NCBI GenBank assembly: GCA_038210445.1
Contig: JBBQWQ010000042.1
Coordinates: 1-64,000, forward strand
DNA: 64,000 nucleotides
Reading direction: 5' to 3'
Origin: JABFRG01 sp038210445
Lineage (GTDB): Bacteria > Myxococcota_A > Polyangia > Polyangiales > Polyangiaceae
Shown: positions 18,380-28,261 of the stretch, in pieces
How the letters are laid out: each line of letters begins with the position of its first letter
Position numbering within the stretch: position 1 is the stretch's first letter
Made by a program: the position numbers and the translations under genes
The notes under the pieces: model-generated
Database searches by the model: none
What the model saw: the letters and a program-made list of their open reading frames with translations, nothing else
Told to the model about the DNA's origin: nothing

Positions 18380-19882
18380 CTAGGCGGCGGTGATCTCAAC
18401 GCGCAGGAGCTTCTTGCCGATGAACAGGTAGTCGCCGTGCGAGAGCTCGCGCTCGGCGTGCAAACGCACGAAGGTGCCGTTGCGCGAGTTCAGATCGGTG
18501 AGCTGGAGCTTGCCAGAGGCCTCTTCCACCTTGCAGTGCGAGGCGCTCATGTAAAGGTCGGTGGGGAAGTTCAGGTCGCCGCCTTCGCGGCCAATCTGCA
18601 CCCCCGCCGAGCGCGCGCATACGGTCATGCCGGTGGGCCCGCCGTGGAGAATCTGCACGATGCGGAAGGGGGTCTGGTGCTTGGGCGACGAGTAGAAGTA
18701 CGTGCCGTCGGCGCCGGGGCCGTCGGTCGCCTTGGGCGTGGCGTCGATGCGAAACAGCTGCTCGCCGGCCAGGAAGTGATCGCCGGAGCTGATGTCGATG
18801 GTGCCGCGAACGCGCACGAAGACGCCGTTGAGCGAGCCCTCGTCCTTCACCACCAGCTTGCCGTCGCGGTAGAAAAGGTTCGCGTGGCGCGGCGAGACGA
18901 ACGGGTCGTCGGGAAATACCAGCTGGCCTTGACGGCCCACCAGGTGGTTCTCGGCGTTGAGCTGGTAGCTCAGGCCCTCGACCCCTTCGCCGCGAATGAG
19001 AATCAGCTTGGCCTTGCCGGGCGACTGAAGCTGACCAAAGAACTGCGTGCGCGTCGCGAGAATTTCCGGCGGAACGCCGGCTCCGCAGCGGCCACAGAAC
19101 TTGTGGCCCATGGGTACCGGTGTCGAGCAGGACTTGCACACGAAGTGTTTCGCTTGGTCCATCAATTCCTCCAAAGAGAGGCGCGCCGCGCCTGCAGAAG
19201 ACAACTTCTTGTTTCGATCCGGCGCCGCCGGCGGTTGAGGCTCCTCGCGGGGATCCGGTCGGGGCGAGCGCACTTTGGCTTCCACGATGCGGCGAGGGAA
19301 AGGGGTACGCGCGGTGCGCGGGCGAAGGCTCTCGTTGAGCACGGCGCCGAGCGAGTCGACGGTGTCGGTCTTTTTGACCTGGAATTCGCGGGTTGGCTTC
19401 TTCGGGAGCACGCCCGGTGCGGGTGCCGGTGCGGGTGCCAGTGCGGGTGCCAGTGCGGGTGCCAGTGCGGCTTCCTTGGGCTCGGTCGCAGAGGCGGCTT
19501 CCGCTTCTTCGGCGGCCATGCGCTTCTCGGCGGCGGCGATACGGGCCTCCATGCTTCCTGCACCGCCCACGCCACGCGGCGTGGGCGGCGAAGGGGCAAA
19601 CGCCGGAGGCGGCACCATCGAAGGCGAGCGGTCGGTCTTGGGAGCGTCTTCCGAAACCGGCGACGCATCGGGTATCGAAGGGGCGCGGGCCAGCGCGGGC
19701 GGCTCGCTGTCGGGGCTCTCGAGTGACGCCGCGGCGGGCGCAGGAAACGAGGCCTCGGTGGCCGGCCCTTGGGCGTCGGGGTCCGCCAGCGCGAGATCGT
19801 TCTCGCACGTCGCACACCGTGCGGTACCCATCGACGCGTAGGCGTCGCAGCGGGCACAGACGATGCCGATCTCGAGGTTCAT
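18380..19882 (-). CDS. Zinc-ribbon protein with two C-terminal FHA domains
   Basis: 500 residues. It opens with a Cys pair module (CARC and CATC, residues 9-26), then a long Ala/Pro/Glu-rich low-complexity linker with an APAL/APAP repeat, a second zinc ribbon (CKSC and CGRC around 265-285) and two FHA domains: the first with VGRQGQLVFPDDPFVSPRHA and DEGSLNGVFVR, the second with IGREGGDLNFPTDLYMSASH and DLNSRNGTFVR. Both FHA cores keep the Arg, Ser-x-x-His and Asn residues used for phosphothreonine binding. It is likely a cytoplasmic adaptor for Ser/Thr-kinase signalling; the kinase gene lies about 1.2 kb downstream on the same strand. Confidence 0.88.
   Translation of the reverse strand: MNLEIGIVCARCDAYASMGTARCATCENDLALADPDAQGPATEASFPAPAAASLESPDSEPPALARAPSIPDASPVSEDAPKTDRSPSMVPPPAFAPSPPTPRGVGGAGSMEARIAAAEKRMAAEEAEAASATEPKEAALAPALAPALAPAPAPAPGVLPKKPTREFQVKKTDTVDSLGAVLNESLRPRTARTPFPRRIVEAKVRSPRPDPREEPQPPAAPDRNKKLSSAGAARLSLEELMDQAKHFVCKSCSTPVPMGHKFCGRCGAGVPPEILATRTQFFGQLQSPGKAKLILIRGEGVEGLSYQLNAENHLVGRQGQLVFPDDPFVSPRHANLFYRDGKLVVKDEGSLNGVFVRVRGTIDISSGDHFLAGEQLFRIDATPKATDGPGADGTYFYSSPKHQTPFRIVQILHGGPTGMTVCARSAGVQIGREGGDLNFPTDLYMSASHCKVEEASGKLQLTDLNSRNGTFVRLHAERELSHGDYLFIGKKLLRVEITAA
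19393..19476 (+). repeat. Alanine/proline-coding tandem repeat inside the double-FHA gene
   Basis: Repeated gtgcgggtgcc(a/g) units of 6 and 12 bp, in phase with the minus-strand FHA gene, encode an APALAPAPAP-type linker. Length changes here would alter the spacer between the N-terminal Cys module and the later domains without breaking the frame. Confidence 0.75.
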
Positions 19883-19920
19883 AGGAGGCCGAGAAGATTA
19901 CCAAAAGCCCCGTGGGCGCG

Positions 19921-20460
19921 TCAGTAAATCGGGGAAAAGCGCCGGGCCTCGGAAAACGGCCCCCCGCGCCCCCAGAGCCGGTACACGACCCGGCGGCAGG
20001 TCTGGCCGGGCAGCATCTCTCCGGCCAGGGCCGGGGCCGAGGCGGGTGCGGCCGGGGCAGAAGCCGCGGCGGCGGGAACCTTGCGTCCAGGTGCAGGTGC
20101 CGCGCGGCGCCCGAGCGAGAGCGACTCTGCCGGCTCCGCCTGCGATTCCGCGCGCACCACCACGTGGCCTGGCTCTACCCCGGCAGCCTTGCCGTTGGTG
20201 GCCGCCACGCGCTCGCCCGCCAGCGCCGAAACGCGGCCCGCCACCACCGCTTGCGTCCGGGGATCGCTGCACCGCACGAGGGCATCCTTGGTGGGCTCGC
20301 TGCGGCGCCCCACCAAGACCACATCGCCGGGCTCGAGAGCGGCCGTCGCCGGCGCCCCATCGGGAACCACCCACACGTCGAACACCGCCAGGTAGAGGAC
20401 GGCGCCGACGGCGAAAAGGATGGCCAGGAGGGCCAGCGTTGCACGCGACAGCTTTGCCAC
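19921..20460 (-). CDS. Signal-peptidase-I-like (S26) membrane protein lacking catalytic residues
   Basis: 179 residues with one N-terminal membrane segment (TLALLAILFAVGAVLYLAV). What follows resembles the start of an S26 signal peptidase: FDVWVVPDGAPATAALEPGDVVLVGR, which aligns with the PSGSMxPTL-GD box, and a later GRVSALAGERVA that aligns with the KRVVGLPGD box. The nucleophile Ser is replaced (PDGAPAT) and the general-base Lys reads Arg/Gly, so peptidase activity is doubtful. The C-terminal part has an Ala/Pro linker and ends early compared with LepB. It lies directly downstream of the histidine kinase gene with a 9-bp gap, so it may belong to that operon. The assignment rests on a short similarity. 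Confidence 0.6.
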   Translation of the reverse strand: MAKLSRATLALLAILFAVGAVLYLAVFDVWVVPDGAPATAALEPGDVVLVGRRSEPTKDALVRCSDPRTQAVVAGRVSALAGERVAATNGKAAGVEPGHVVVRAESQAEPAESLSLGRRAAPAPGRKVPAAAASAPAAPASAPALAGEMLPGQTCRRVVYRLWGRGGPFSEARRFSPIY

Positions 20461-20469
20461 GCGTGGATC

Positions 20470-21810
20470 CTATGTAGGTGCGACCACCGGGGCCAAGTCT
20501 TCCACGGTGAACCACACCCGCGCGCCGGCGTGCGCGCCCTCGGTTCCCTTTGCCTTGGGGTCTGCCTCCTGCGCTGGCAGGTTCTCGGCGCCCGCGGCTC
20601 CCCGGTGCGCCTCGGCGATGCGCTTCACCAGCGTCAGCCCGAGACCGGTGCCCTCGTGGGCGTCGCCGCCGTCCTTCTTGGGGGTGCGGGCCTTGTCGGC
20701 GCGCACGAAGGCGTCGAAGACCCGCGGGAGCACGTCTTCGGGAATGCCCGGGCCCCGGTCTTCTACCGCGATCTTGGCGCCGGCCTTGGTCTTCTCGACC
20801 CGCACCACCAGGGGCTCTTCTCGCGGGTGACCGTATTTTCGTGCATTCTGCACCAAATTCGCGAAAGCTCGGCCGAGGAGCGCTCGGTCCACGTGAAGCG
20901 TAATGGCCTCGGGCATCGCGAGCTCGATGGGCGGCGACTCGGGCTCCATGGCGATGCGCTCCAGGAGCCACGGCTGCAGCTCGGTCTTCTGCGGCCGCAG
21001 GTCGGAGAGGCCGGCGCGCGCCGAGGCCAGCAGGTCGGTGAGGATGGCGTCGATCTCGCCCAGGTCTTTTTCGATGCGATCGAGCGCTGGGTCGCCGGTG
21101 CGATCGCGGGCGATCTCCAGCGCCACGCGCGCCCGTCCGAGCGGTGAGCGTAGCTCGTGGCTGATGGCACCGAGGAGCGAGCGCTGGTCGACCACCACCC
21201 GCTGGATGCGATCGGCCATCTCGTCGAAGGCCTCGGCCACCGAGCGCACCTCTTCGGAGGAGCTGCCCGAGCTGGTGAGCGCACGCGCGCCGAGGTCGCC
21301 GCCGCCGAACCGCCGCGCGGCCTGCGCCACGTCTTCCAGTGGCCGGGTGAGCCGGCGCGAGAGCAAATACGCGGCTGCCGCCAACACCACCACCGCCACC
21401 GCGATGGCCACTGTGGGTCTCGGGCGTGGCGGAGAGCGCGCCATGCGCAGCTCCACGATGGCCACCAGCTCCCCCTTGTCGGAGATGGGAATGTAGGCGT
21501 GCCCGTCCGGATCGAAGGTAATGGCATCGCGCCGCTTGGCGCGCATGGCTCCCCGCGGCAGCTGGTTCAAGTCCCGCAGCAGCACCAGGTCGAGGCCGGT
21601 GTTCTTCCGCACGTCGCGCATGTATGCGTCGCATTTGGGCGGGTCGCCCCACCAGGCTTCCAGGTTGGTCTGGATGGTGCGCGCGGTGACGCGAATCGGC
21701 GCCTCACCAGGCGCGGGCCCGAGCAGCGAGGTGGCGAAGTAGCTGGTGATGGCCGCGAACGCGATGGACAGGAGGAGCCCGAAGAACACCCGCGTCCGGA
21801 GCAGGTTCAC
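20470..21810 (-). CDS. Sensor histidine kinase
   Basis: 446 residues with a GTG start that overlaps the stop of the response regulator gene by 4 bp (GTGA). Two membrane segments (about 8-28 and 135-155) frame a periplasmic domain of roughly 105 residues. A HAMP region (LSRRLTRPLEDVAQAARRFGGGD) precedes the H-box ISHELRSPLGR, N-box NLVQNARKYG, G1 VEDRGPGIP, F-box FDAFVRAD and G2 GTGLGLTLV. All autokinase motifs are intact. Partner is the OmpR-type regulator encoded immediately upstream in the operon; the signal is not predictable from the sequence. Confidence 0.94.
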   Translation of the reverse strand: MNLLRTRVFFGLLLSIAFAAITSYFATSLLGPAPGEAPIRVTARTIQTNLEAWWGDPPKCDAYMRDVRKNTGLDLVLLRDLNQLPRGAMRAKRRDAITFDPDGHAYIPISDKGELVAIVELRMARSPPRPRPTVAIAVAVVVLAAAAYLLSRRLTRPLEDVAQAARRFGGGDLGARALTSSGSSSEEVRSVAEAFDEMADRIQRVVVDQRSLLGAISHELRSPLGRARVALEIARDRTGDPALDRIEKDLGEIDAILTDLLASARAGLSDLRPQKTELQPWLLERIAMEPESPPIELAMPEAITLHVDRALLGRAFANLVQNARKYGHPREEPLVVRVEKTKAGAKIAVEDRGPGIPEDVLPRVFDAFVRADKARTPKKDGGDAHEGTGLGLTLVKRIAEAHRGAAGAENLPAQEADPKAKGTEGAHAGARVWFTVEDLAPVVAPT

Positions 21811-22499
21811 GTTGGCCTCGCGAACACGTAGCCCACGCCGCGCACCGTCTTGATGCGCTTCGGCTCGCGCGGATCCTCCTCCAGCTTCTGCCGAAGATGG
21901 CTTACGTGCACGTCGAGCGAGCGGTCTACGCTGGGGTCGTACGACTCGCCCAGCCCCACTGCATTGGCCAGCTCCTCACGCGAAACGGGTGTTCCCGCCT
22001 TGCGCGCCAAGGCCAGCACCAGGCGAAACTCGAAAGATGTAAGATCCACGTGTTTTCCGTCGACCAGCACCGAGTGAGCGGCGGCGAGCACCTCCACCGC
22101 TCCGAGCACGATGCGCTCGCTCTCGCTGGGCGCGGGAACAATCTCGGTGCGGCGAAGCACCGCCTTCATGCGCAACAGCAGCTCGCGTGGATTGAAGGGC
22201 TTGGCCAGGTAGTCGTCGGCGCCCAGCTCGAGGCCCCGCACCCGGTCGTCGTCGTCGCCGCGCGCGGTGAGCATGATGACCGGCGCCGAGCCCTGGGCGC
22301 GGAACTTGGGCAGAAGGGTAAAGCCGTCTTCACCCGGCAGCATTACGTCGAGCAGCACCACGTCGAAAGGCTCGCTGGCTACCCGCGCCAGGCCGGAAAC
22401 CCCTTCTTCGGCCTGCTCCACCACCACGCCGTGAGAACCCAGGTATTCGCGGAGCAGCGAGCCCAGCCCGCGGTCGTCGTCCACCAGAAGAGCGCGCAT
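21807..22499 (-). CDS. OmpR/PhoB-type response regulator
   Basis: 230 residues from the ATG at 22499. Receiver domain with acidic pocket VDDD, phosphoacceptor Asp in VVLLDVMLPGEDGF and switch Lys in DYLAKPFN, then a C-terminal winged-helix DNA-binding domain (LTSFEFRLVLALARKAGTPVSREELANAVG; DRSLDVHVSHLRQKLEEDP; IKTVRGVGYVF). It lies two bases downstream of the TPR-like gene and overlaps the histidine kinase gene by 4 bp, giving a three- or four-gene signalling operon. Confidence 0.95.
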   Translation of the reverse strand: MRALLVDDDRGLGSLLREYLGSHGVVVEQAEEGVSGLARVASEPFDVVLLDVMLPGEDGFTLLPKFRAQGSAPVIMLTARGDDDDRVRGLELGADDYLAKPFNPRELLLRMKAVLRRTEIVPAPSESERIVLGAVEVLAAAHSVLVDGKHVDLTSFEFRLVLALARKAGTPVSREELANAVGLGESYDPSVDRSLDVHVSHLRQKLEEDPREPKRIKTVRGVGYVFARPT

Positions 22500-22501
22500 G
22501 A

Positions 22502-23470
22502 TCAGGGCGTTCCTTCGGCCGCGCTCAGGGCGGCCTTCAAGTAGTTCTGTGCGCGCAGGGTGAGCGGCCCCGAAGGATGGCGCTCGAGGTGCCGGCGAAA
22601 GTCGGCGCTCGAGGCCACGTAGTCGCCCAGCCGGTAGTGGGCGATGCCGAGCGCATACTCGGTGGGGTAGGTGGGGTCGAACTCGCCGAGCACGGTGATC
22701 TTCGATACCCGCCACTTCTCCGCCATGGCCCGCTCCTCGTCTTCCACCTTTGCGCACTCGGCGGCGTCACGGGCGTGCTCTTTGGCCTTTGCCAACGTCA
22801 TGCGCAAGTGCTCCGGCGGATGCGGCAGACGCAGGTACAACCGATACAAGATGCGGCGCTCCTCGAGGTCCAGAAGAAACGGCGCGTCTTGGTCCATGCC
22901 GATATCGAGCCCCCACATCATCTTGTAGAGGACGCGGCGCTCGTCGTCGCTGGCGAGAATGCGGTGGTCTTTGACCCAGCCTGCTTGACGGAGCCGCGGC
23001 AGAAAGGCTCCCCCCAGCTCGTGCAGCTCGTCCGACTCCACCCCGCTGTTTTCGAACGCGGCAACCTCTCGCAAGAAGGCGGTGCGCTGAACCACGAAGA
23101 GCGCGTGCACCTTTTCCATACCGGCGGTCCCCACCGCCAATGCGCGGGCGTGCTCCACCGCATCTTTGGTGGCAGGCGTGTCGGCGCTCCCGTCGAGCTG
23201 TGCGCGATGGTAGGCGCGCAGCGCCGACCCCAAGGCACGCACGTCTCCCACCAGTCCATCCCGGTCGAAGTCCGCGAGAAGACGTTCCTCCTCGGCCTGC
23301 GTCTTGGCGAGGGCGCGGCTATCGACCTCCGGAAGGGGCACCTCGTCGGGCGGCACCGCACGCGGTAGCGAAAGGAAGGCGAGGAAGCCCGCAACGACCA
23401 CCGGAACCAGCGCCAGGCCCATGCCCTGCGCCCGCCGCTTGCTGGGATTTTTGAGAGTAGGTTCGGACAT
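22502..23470 (-). CDS. Membrane-anchored hypothetical protein with TPR-like C-terminus
   Basis: 322 residues from the ATG at 23470. One membrane segment near the N-terminus (MGLALVPVVVAGFLAFLSL) anchors a mostly helical periplasmic domain; the end resembles a TPR unit (YALGIAHYRLGDYVASSADFRRHLERHPSG). It is the first gene of the two-component operon, with only two bases to the response regulator start, so it may take part in signal input (inference). No family was recognised. Confidence 0.75.
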   Translation of the reverse strand: MSEPTLKNPSKRRAQGMGLALVPVVVAGFLAFLSLPRAVPPDEVPLPEVDSRALAKTQAEEERLLADFDRDGLVGDVRALGSALRAYHRAQLDGSADTPATKDAVEHARALAVGTAGMEKVHALFVVQRTAFLREVAAFENSGVESDELHELGGAFLPRLRQAGWVKDHRILASDDERRVLYKMMWGLDIGMDQDAPFLLDLEERRILYRLYLRLPHPPEHLRMTLAKAKEHARDAAECAKVEDEERAMAEKWRVSKITVLGEFDPTYPTEYALGIAHYRLGDYVASSADFRRHLERHPSGPLTLRAQNYLKAALSAAEGTP

Positions 23471-23559
23471 GCGTCGCGAGCCCCATGGTACACTAGAGCT
23501 GCTTGCGTACGCGAGGATGCGCGCGAGCTCCGCAGCTCCCCCTCTACTCACGGATTCCC

Positions 23560-23868
23560 ATGGTCGAACTTCGACGGTTTCAGCGAACGCCCATCGACGA
23601 AGACGTGAACATCGTGGACACCAAAACCGGGGTGAAAGGCCGCGGACGCGCCCGCGACATCTGCGTGGGCGGCATGTTCATCGAGACGCGCGTGGCCTTT
23701 CCGTTCGGCGCTACCGTCACGGTCGAGCTGCGAACGCCCGGGGCGACCCTGCTCCTGCCCGGCGTCGTACGCTGGACGCGCACCGAGGGCATGGGCGTTC
23801 AGTTCGGCCTCATCGGCGCCAAGGAGACGCACATCATCACGGAGATGACGCGCGTCGAAGGAGAGTAG
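23560..23868 (+). CDS. PilZ domain protein
   Basis: 102 residues from the ATG at 23560. It is a single PilZ domain: RRFQR near the N-terminus fits the RxxxR c-di-GMP motif, and DICVGGMFIE corresponds to D/NxSxxG with Cys in place of Ser. The rest follows the beta-barrel pattern (VTVELRTPGATLLLPGVVRWTR, GMGVQFG), as in the short TIGR02266-like PilZ proteins of myxobacteria. It is a likely cyclic di-GMP receptor in the cytoplasm, with altered affinity possible because of the substituted Ser. It is divergent from the TPR-like gene and convergent with the FecR gene. Confidence 0.87.
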   Translation: MVELRRFQRTPIDEDVNIVDTKTGVKGRGRARDICVGGMFIETRVAFPFGATVTVELRTPGATLLLPGVVRWTRTEGMGVQFGLIGAKETHIITEMTRVEGE

Positions 23869-23871
23869 GCT

Positions 23872-25083
23872 TTAGCGCTTGACGTCGACGGGCAGCGAGA
23901 CGCTGGCGGCTCCGCCCTCGAAGCGCACTTTGTAGATGATCTCCGCCGCGCAGCTCTGCGCGTCCGGATGAAGCGGAGGGGAGAACCGCGCACCGCGCAC
24001 CGCGCCGCTGGGGTCGAGCGTGAGATTGAGCGTGGACGACACCGACACGGCGACCGCCGAGCCGCTGCTGCCCACCGCGCCGTCGCCGTGGGTGAGCACG
24101 CAGTTGCGTACGGCCGCCAGAATACGCGTCCGCGGGTCGACCTCCGGAGGCGCCAGGGCGATGATCGCCGAGCTGCCGGGAGCCGAAGGCAGAGCCGGCG
24201 GGGCGCCGTGCACCTTGGGCTCGGCGCTGGCCTCGAGGTTGGCCATGGGCGCCACCGCGGTTTGCTCTTCGAACGACTCGGCCGGACGCACGTGAACGCG
24301 ATCGACGTCGAGCGCTTCCGGATGCTCGGTGTCGAGCTCCAAGTGCGCAGGCGCCGAGATGAGCGTGCCCGCGAAGCTCGAGGTGGAGCCCACCGAGACC
24401 ACGCCGCGCGTGAGGTCGACGGAGACCTTGTTGCCGTGTCGCTCGACCCGCAGGTGGGTGCCTTTCACCGAGACCCGCGCGCGGCCCACGTCGACCGCGA
24501 ACGATTGGCGATCGGACGAGCGCACTTCGGCCTCGACGGCGCCGTCCTCCAGCGCCACGACCAGGGCGCGATCCTCGGCGACCAGGCGAGCCCGGGCCTG
24601 CGACCTTCCTTCGTTGGAAAGCGACCAGGTGACCATGCGCGCGTCGCCTTCGTTATGGGCGAACACCGCGCGGCCGCCGTCGACAGTGACGGTATCGCCA
24701 AGGTGCGCGGCGGCGTCGGCCGAAGCCAGCTTGCCGCCGATGCGCACTTCGCCCTGCCCGAGCTGCCGCAAGAAGCTCGATGCGTCGGCCACCGAGTCGG
24801 CGGCGGTCACCGGCTTGTAGGCGCCAGGCGACGGGGCGTCGCGGTGCCCGATCACGAACATGGCAGAGGCCGCCAACGCGAGCACCGAGGCGATGGCTGC
24901 TGCGGGCAGGAGTCGAAGACCTCCTCGCGCGGGCGCCGGCTCTTTGGCGAGCCGTGCGAAGAGCTTGTCGTCGACGACGCTCCAGTCGATGGCCTTGCCG
25001 GTCATACGCTCGGGCGTCAGGTGCTCTCGCGCCTCGTCGGTCAGCGCGCGCAAAAAGTCGCTGCGGTCGTCTCGATCATGCAT
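23872..25083 (-). CDS. FecR-domain anti-sigma-like membrane protein
   Basis: 403 residues with ATG at 25083 and a strong ribosome-binding site (aggagggg, 4-11 bases upstream of the start). A short cytoplasmic N-terminus (TDEAREHLTPERM) precedes one membrane segment (AAAIASVLALAASAMFVIG) and a periplasmic FecR-type domain (GDTVTVDGGRAVFAHNE, DVGRARVSVKGTHLRVERHGNKVSVDLTRGVVSVGS). The C-terminal 100 residues contain a Cys pair (NCVLTHGD, QSCAAEII). It overlaps the ECF sigma factor gene by 8 bp, the usual sigma/anti-sigma arrangement. The missing TonB receptor argues for a role other than iron-siderophore signalling. Confidence 0.88.
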   Translation of the reverse strand: MHDRDDRSDFLRALTDEAREHLTPERMTGKAIDWSVVDDKLFARLAKEPAPARGGLRLLPAAAIASVLALAASAMFVIGHRDAPSPGAYKPVTAADSVADASSFLRQLGQGEVRIGGKLASADAAAHLGDTVTVDGGRAVFAHNEGDARMVTWSLSNEGRSQARARLVAEDRALVVALEDGAVEAEVRSSDRQSFAVDVGRARVSVKGTHLRVERHGNKVSVDLTRGVVSVGSTSSFAGTLISAPAHLELDTEHPEALDVDRVHVRPAESFEEQTAVAPMANLEASAEPKVHGAPPALPSAPGSSAIIALAPPEVDPRTRILAAVRNCVLTHGDGAVGSSGSAVAVSVSSTLNLTLDPSGAVRGARFSPPLHPDAQSCAAEIIYKVRFEGGAASVSLPVDVKR

Positions 25084-25681
25084 CGTCCCCTCCTGGGTCC
25101 CGTCGGGAGAACGTCCCGCGCAGCTGCGCGAGCGAAGGCTCCTCCGCGAGCATCGCCTCGATCTCTCGTCGGGCGTAAAAAAGTCGTGTGCGCACCGTCA
25201 GCACGGGGGCGCCGACGATGGTGGAAATCTCGGCGGGCGTTACCCCTTCGAGGTCGTGAAGGACGAAGACAAGGCGCTTTTTATCGGCAAGACGTTCGAG
25301 AAGTCGGGAGAAGGCGCGAAGGCGCTCCAGGCGCTCGGCGTCCTCGTCGGGGAGCGGCGCGTCGGCCGGCAGCTCGTCCTTCGGTTCGTCGGCGAACGCT
25401 GGGCGGGCCTTCTGGGCGCGGCGCTGCATGAGCACCACGTTGACGGTGACCCGGTGGAGCCATGTCGAGAACTTCGCCTGCCCGCGGAAGTCTTTGAGAC
25501 TGCGGTGCACTTGCACGAACACTTCTTGGACGGCGTCTTCGAGATCGCCGGGCGGGGCGCCCATGCGGTACACCAGCCGTGCCACGGTGCTGCGGTACTT
25601 CGTGTACAATGCACGAAATGCCGCCACGTCGCCGGCAACCGCCGCGGCGACCCGTTGGTCCTCTTCGGCGTCAGCAGACAT
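25076..25681 (-). CDS. ECF-type RNA polymerase sigma factor
   Basis: 201 residues from the ATG at 25681; the frame stays open to an upstream ATG near 25732 and a GTG or ATG at 25753, so the start is uncertain. Sigma region 2 is seen in FRALYTKYRSTVARLVYRMG, DLEDAVQEVFVQVHRSLKDF and FSTWLHRVTVNV, and region 4 in LPADAPLPDEDAERL to VFVLHDLEGVTPAEISTIV and VLTVRTRLFYARREIE. It should direct transcription of a small regulon, held in check by the FecR-like protein encoded by the overlapping downstream gene. About 300 bp upstream contain no other gene. Confidence 0.9.
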   Translation of the reverse strand: MSADAEEDQRVAAAVAGDVAAFRALYTKYRSTVARLVYRMGAPPGDLEDAVQEVFVQVHRSLKDFRGQAKFSTWLHRVTVNVVLMQRRAQKARPAFADEPKDELPADAPLPDEDAERLERLRAFSRLLERLADKKRLVFVLHDLEGVTPAEISTIVGAPVLTVRTRLFYARREIEAMLAEEPSLAQLRGTFSRRDPGGDDA

Positions 25682-25990
25682 GCGACGCGGGGCCACCGAG
25701 TCCGGGCTGGCTGCGGCAAACGGGAAGGTCATGGCGGGAAACGCAACATGCACGAGAGGTTCGATGCAAAGGCTGGTGCGTGCATTCGACGCTCCCGCGA
25801 AACACCTGACAACTATCGAGTTTTACTGACGAAATCTCGAACATCCACGAACACGATGGCGAGCGTCGCGAGAGCGGCAAGAACGAGCATGGGCCGAGAA
25901 TGCGCGGGTACGCGCAGCTCGGCCCAGTTCTCGGTGCAATTGAGTAGGAGAATGTGTTCCAGGCGCCCGATGGGCGGCGGAACGACGCGC

Positions 25991-26320
25991 CTAGAAGAGG
26001 GTCTTGAGGTCGACCTTCTCGGCCTTCTTCTGCTCGAGAATGTGGTTCACGGCGGCCAGAAGACGGGTCTTCTGCGGGCCGGTGAGGGAGCCGCCCTTGA
26101 GCGCGGCGGCGAGGGCGCGGGGGGTGATGGGGCGACCGGAGCGGGGCTTGAGCTTCGACTTCTCGGTCTTCTCGGCGCCTTCGCCCTTGGCCTGGCGCTT
26201 CGCGAGCTTGATCGCGCGGTCCTCCGGCAGGAAGGACTCGAGCTTGTCGGAAGCCGCAAGGATGCGGCGGGCGTCGAGCTTCTTCGAGGCGATGAACGTG
26301 GCGAACTTGCTGTCTGACAT
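25991..26320 (-). CDS. Small basic hypothetical protein
   Basis: 109 residues from the ATG at 26320 (MSDSKFATFIAS). It is Lys/Arg-rich, has no signal peptide, and is probably helical (KKLDARRILAASDKLESF; TPRALAAALKGG; TRLLAAVNHILEQKK). Its character is like that of a small nucleic-acid-binding or ribosome-associated protein, but I recognise no named family. It is followed by no gene on the same strand within 230 bp. Confidence 0.65.
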   Translation of the reverse strand: MSDSKFATFIASKKLDARRILAASDKLESFLPEDRAIKLAKRQAKGEGAEKTEKSKLKPRSGRPITPRALAAALKGGSLTGPQKTRLLAAVNHILEQKKAEKVDLKTLF

Positions 26321-26440
26321 GGGCGAAGGCTCCGTCGTACGTTTGGGACGGTCGGCAGTAGTCGATGCAGCCACGAGTCGCAAGTGCGGAGCGAAGTCGA
26401 CGCTACTTCTCCAAAAAACGCACTGGACATCTGCACACGC

Positions 26441-26947
26441 CTATTCGTCTCCCGCGTCTCCCGCGTCTCCCGCGTCGAGGGTGCCGCAGATGGTGGACTC
26501 CAGGTGCCACGAGGCGTCCTCGCCGCTGCAGGTGGCCGAGACCGGGCTACCGCCGGCGTCGCCGCAGCCGTAGGTGCAAAAGTTGAAGCGCGACCAGCAG
26601 GCCGGGCAGACCTCACCTTCGCGCGGGGCGAACTGCGGGCATTCCTCAGACACCGGCGGGTTCGCGGCGAACGCCCAGGCGCCCGCCGTGCAGATGGCGT
26701 AGCGGCCGCGGCACCGGCCGACTTCGCACGCGGTGCCCTCCGGCACGTCGCAGGCTGCGCCGTTTTTGGGGATGTCGCGGCGCGGGCAGAGAGACCCGAT
26801 GGGCGTGCCGCCGTCGACCGCGGCGTCCTCGACGCCGACGGGTGAGGAGGACGCACTCTCGCCCATGGCGCACGCCACGAAGGCAGCGCCGCCGCTCGCG
26901 AGCGCGAGGGCAGCCAGAACGGAAGTTGGGGGACGCCACAGGCGCAT
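26441..26947 (-). CDS. Lipoprotein, Cys-rich hypothetical
   Basis: 168 residues from the ATG at 26947 with a lipoprotein signal (ALASGGAAFVAC). The mature part has about twelve Cys residues in short motifs (CPRRD, CEVGRCRGRYAIC, CPACWSRFNFCTYGC) and ends in a GDAGDAGDE repeat. Probably a secreted, disulfide-stabilised surface lipoprotein. Function unknown; it is divergent from the thiolase gene. Confidence 0.78.
   Translation of the reverse strand: MRLWRPPTSVLAALALASGGAAFVACAMGESASSSPVGVEDAAVDGGTPIGSLCPRRDIPKNGAACDVPEGTACEVGRCRGRYAICTAGAWAFAANPPVSEECPQFAPREGEVCPACWSRFNFCTYGCGDAGGSPVSATCSGEDASWHLESTICGTLDAGDAGDAGDE
26451..26479 (+). repeat. 9-bp tandem repeat at lipoprotein C-terminus
   Basis: Three copies of tctcccgcg encode the GDAGDAGD tail of the minus-strand lipoprotein. 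Copy changes would keep the reading frame. Confidence 0.75.
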
Positions 26948-27079
26948 GGGCCAGCCCCAAAGGTAGCACCCCGCGCGGCCCTTGGCTTCGACACAGCTAT
27001 TGCCCGGCCCGGGCGAGGGGCTATAAACGCGCTGAACCCACCCGAAGGCGTTGTCGCGCCCGGAAAGCAGGATCTCCCC

Positions 27080-28257
<1,178 letters not shown>

Positions 28258-28261
<4 letters not shown>

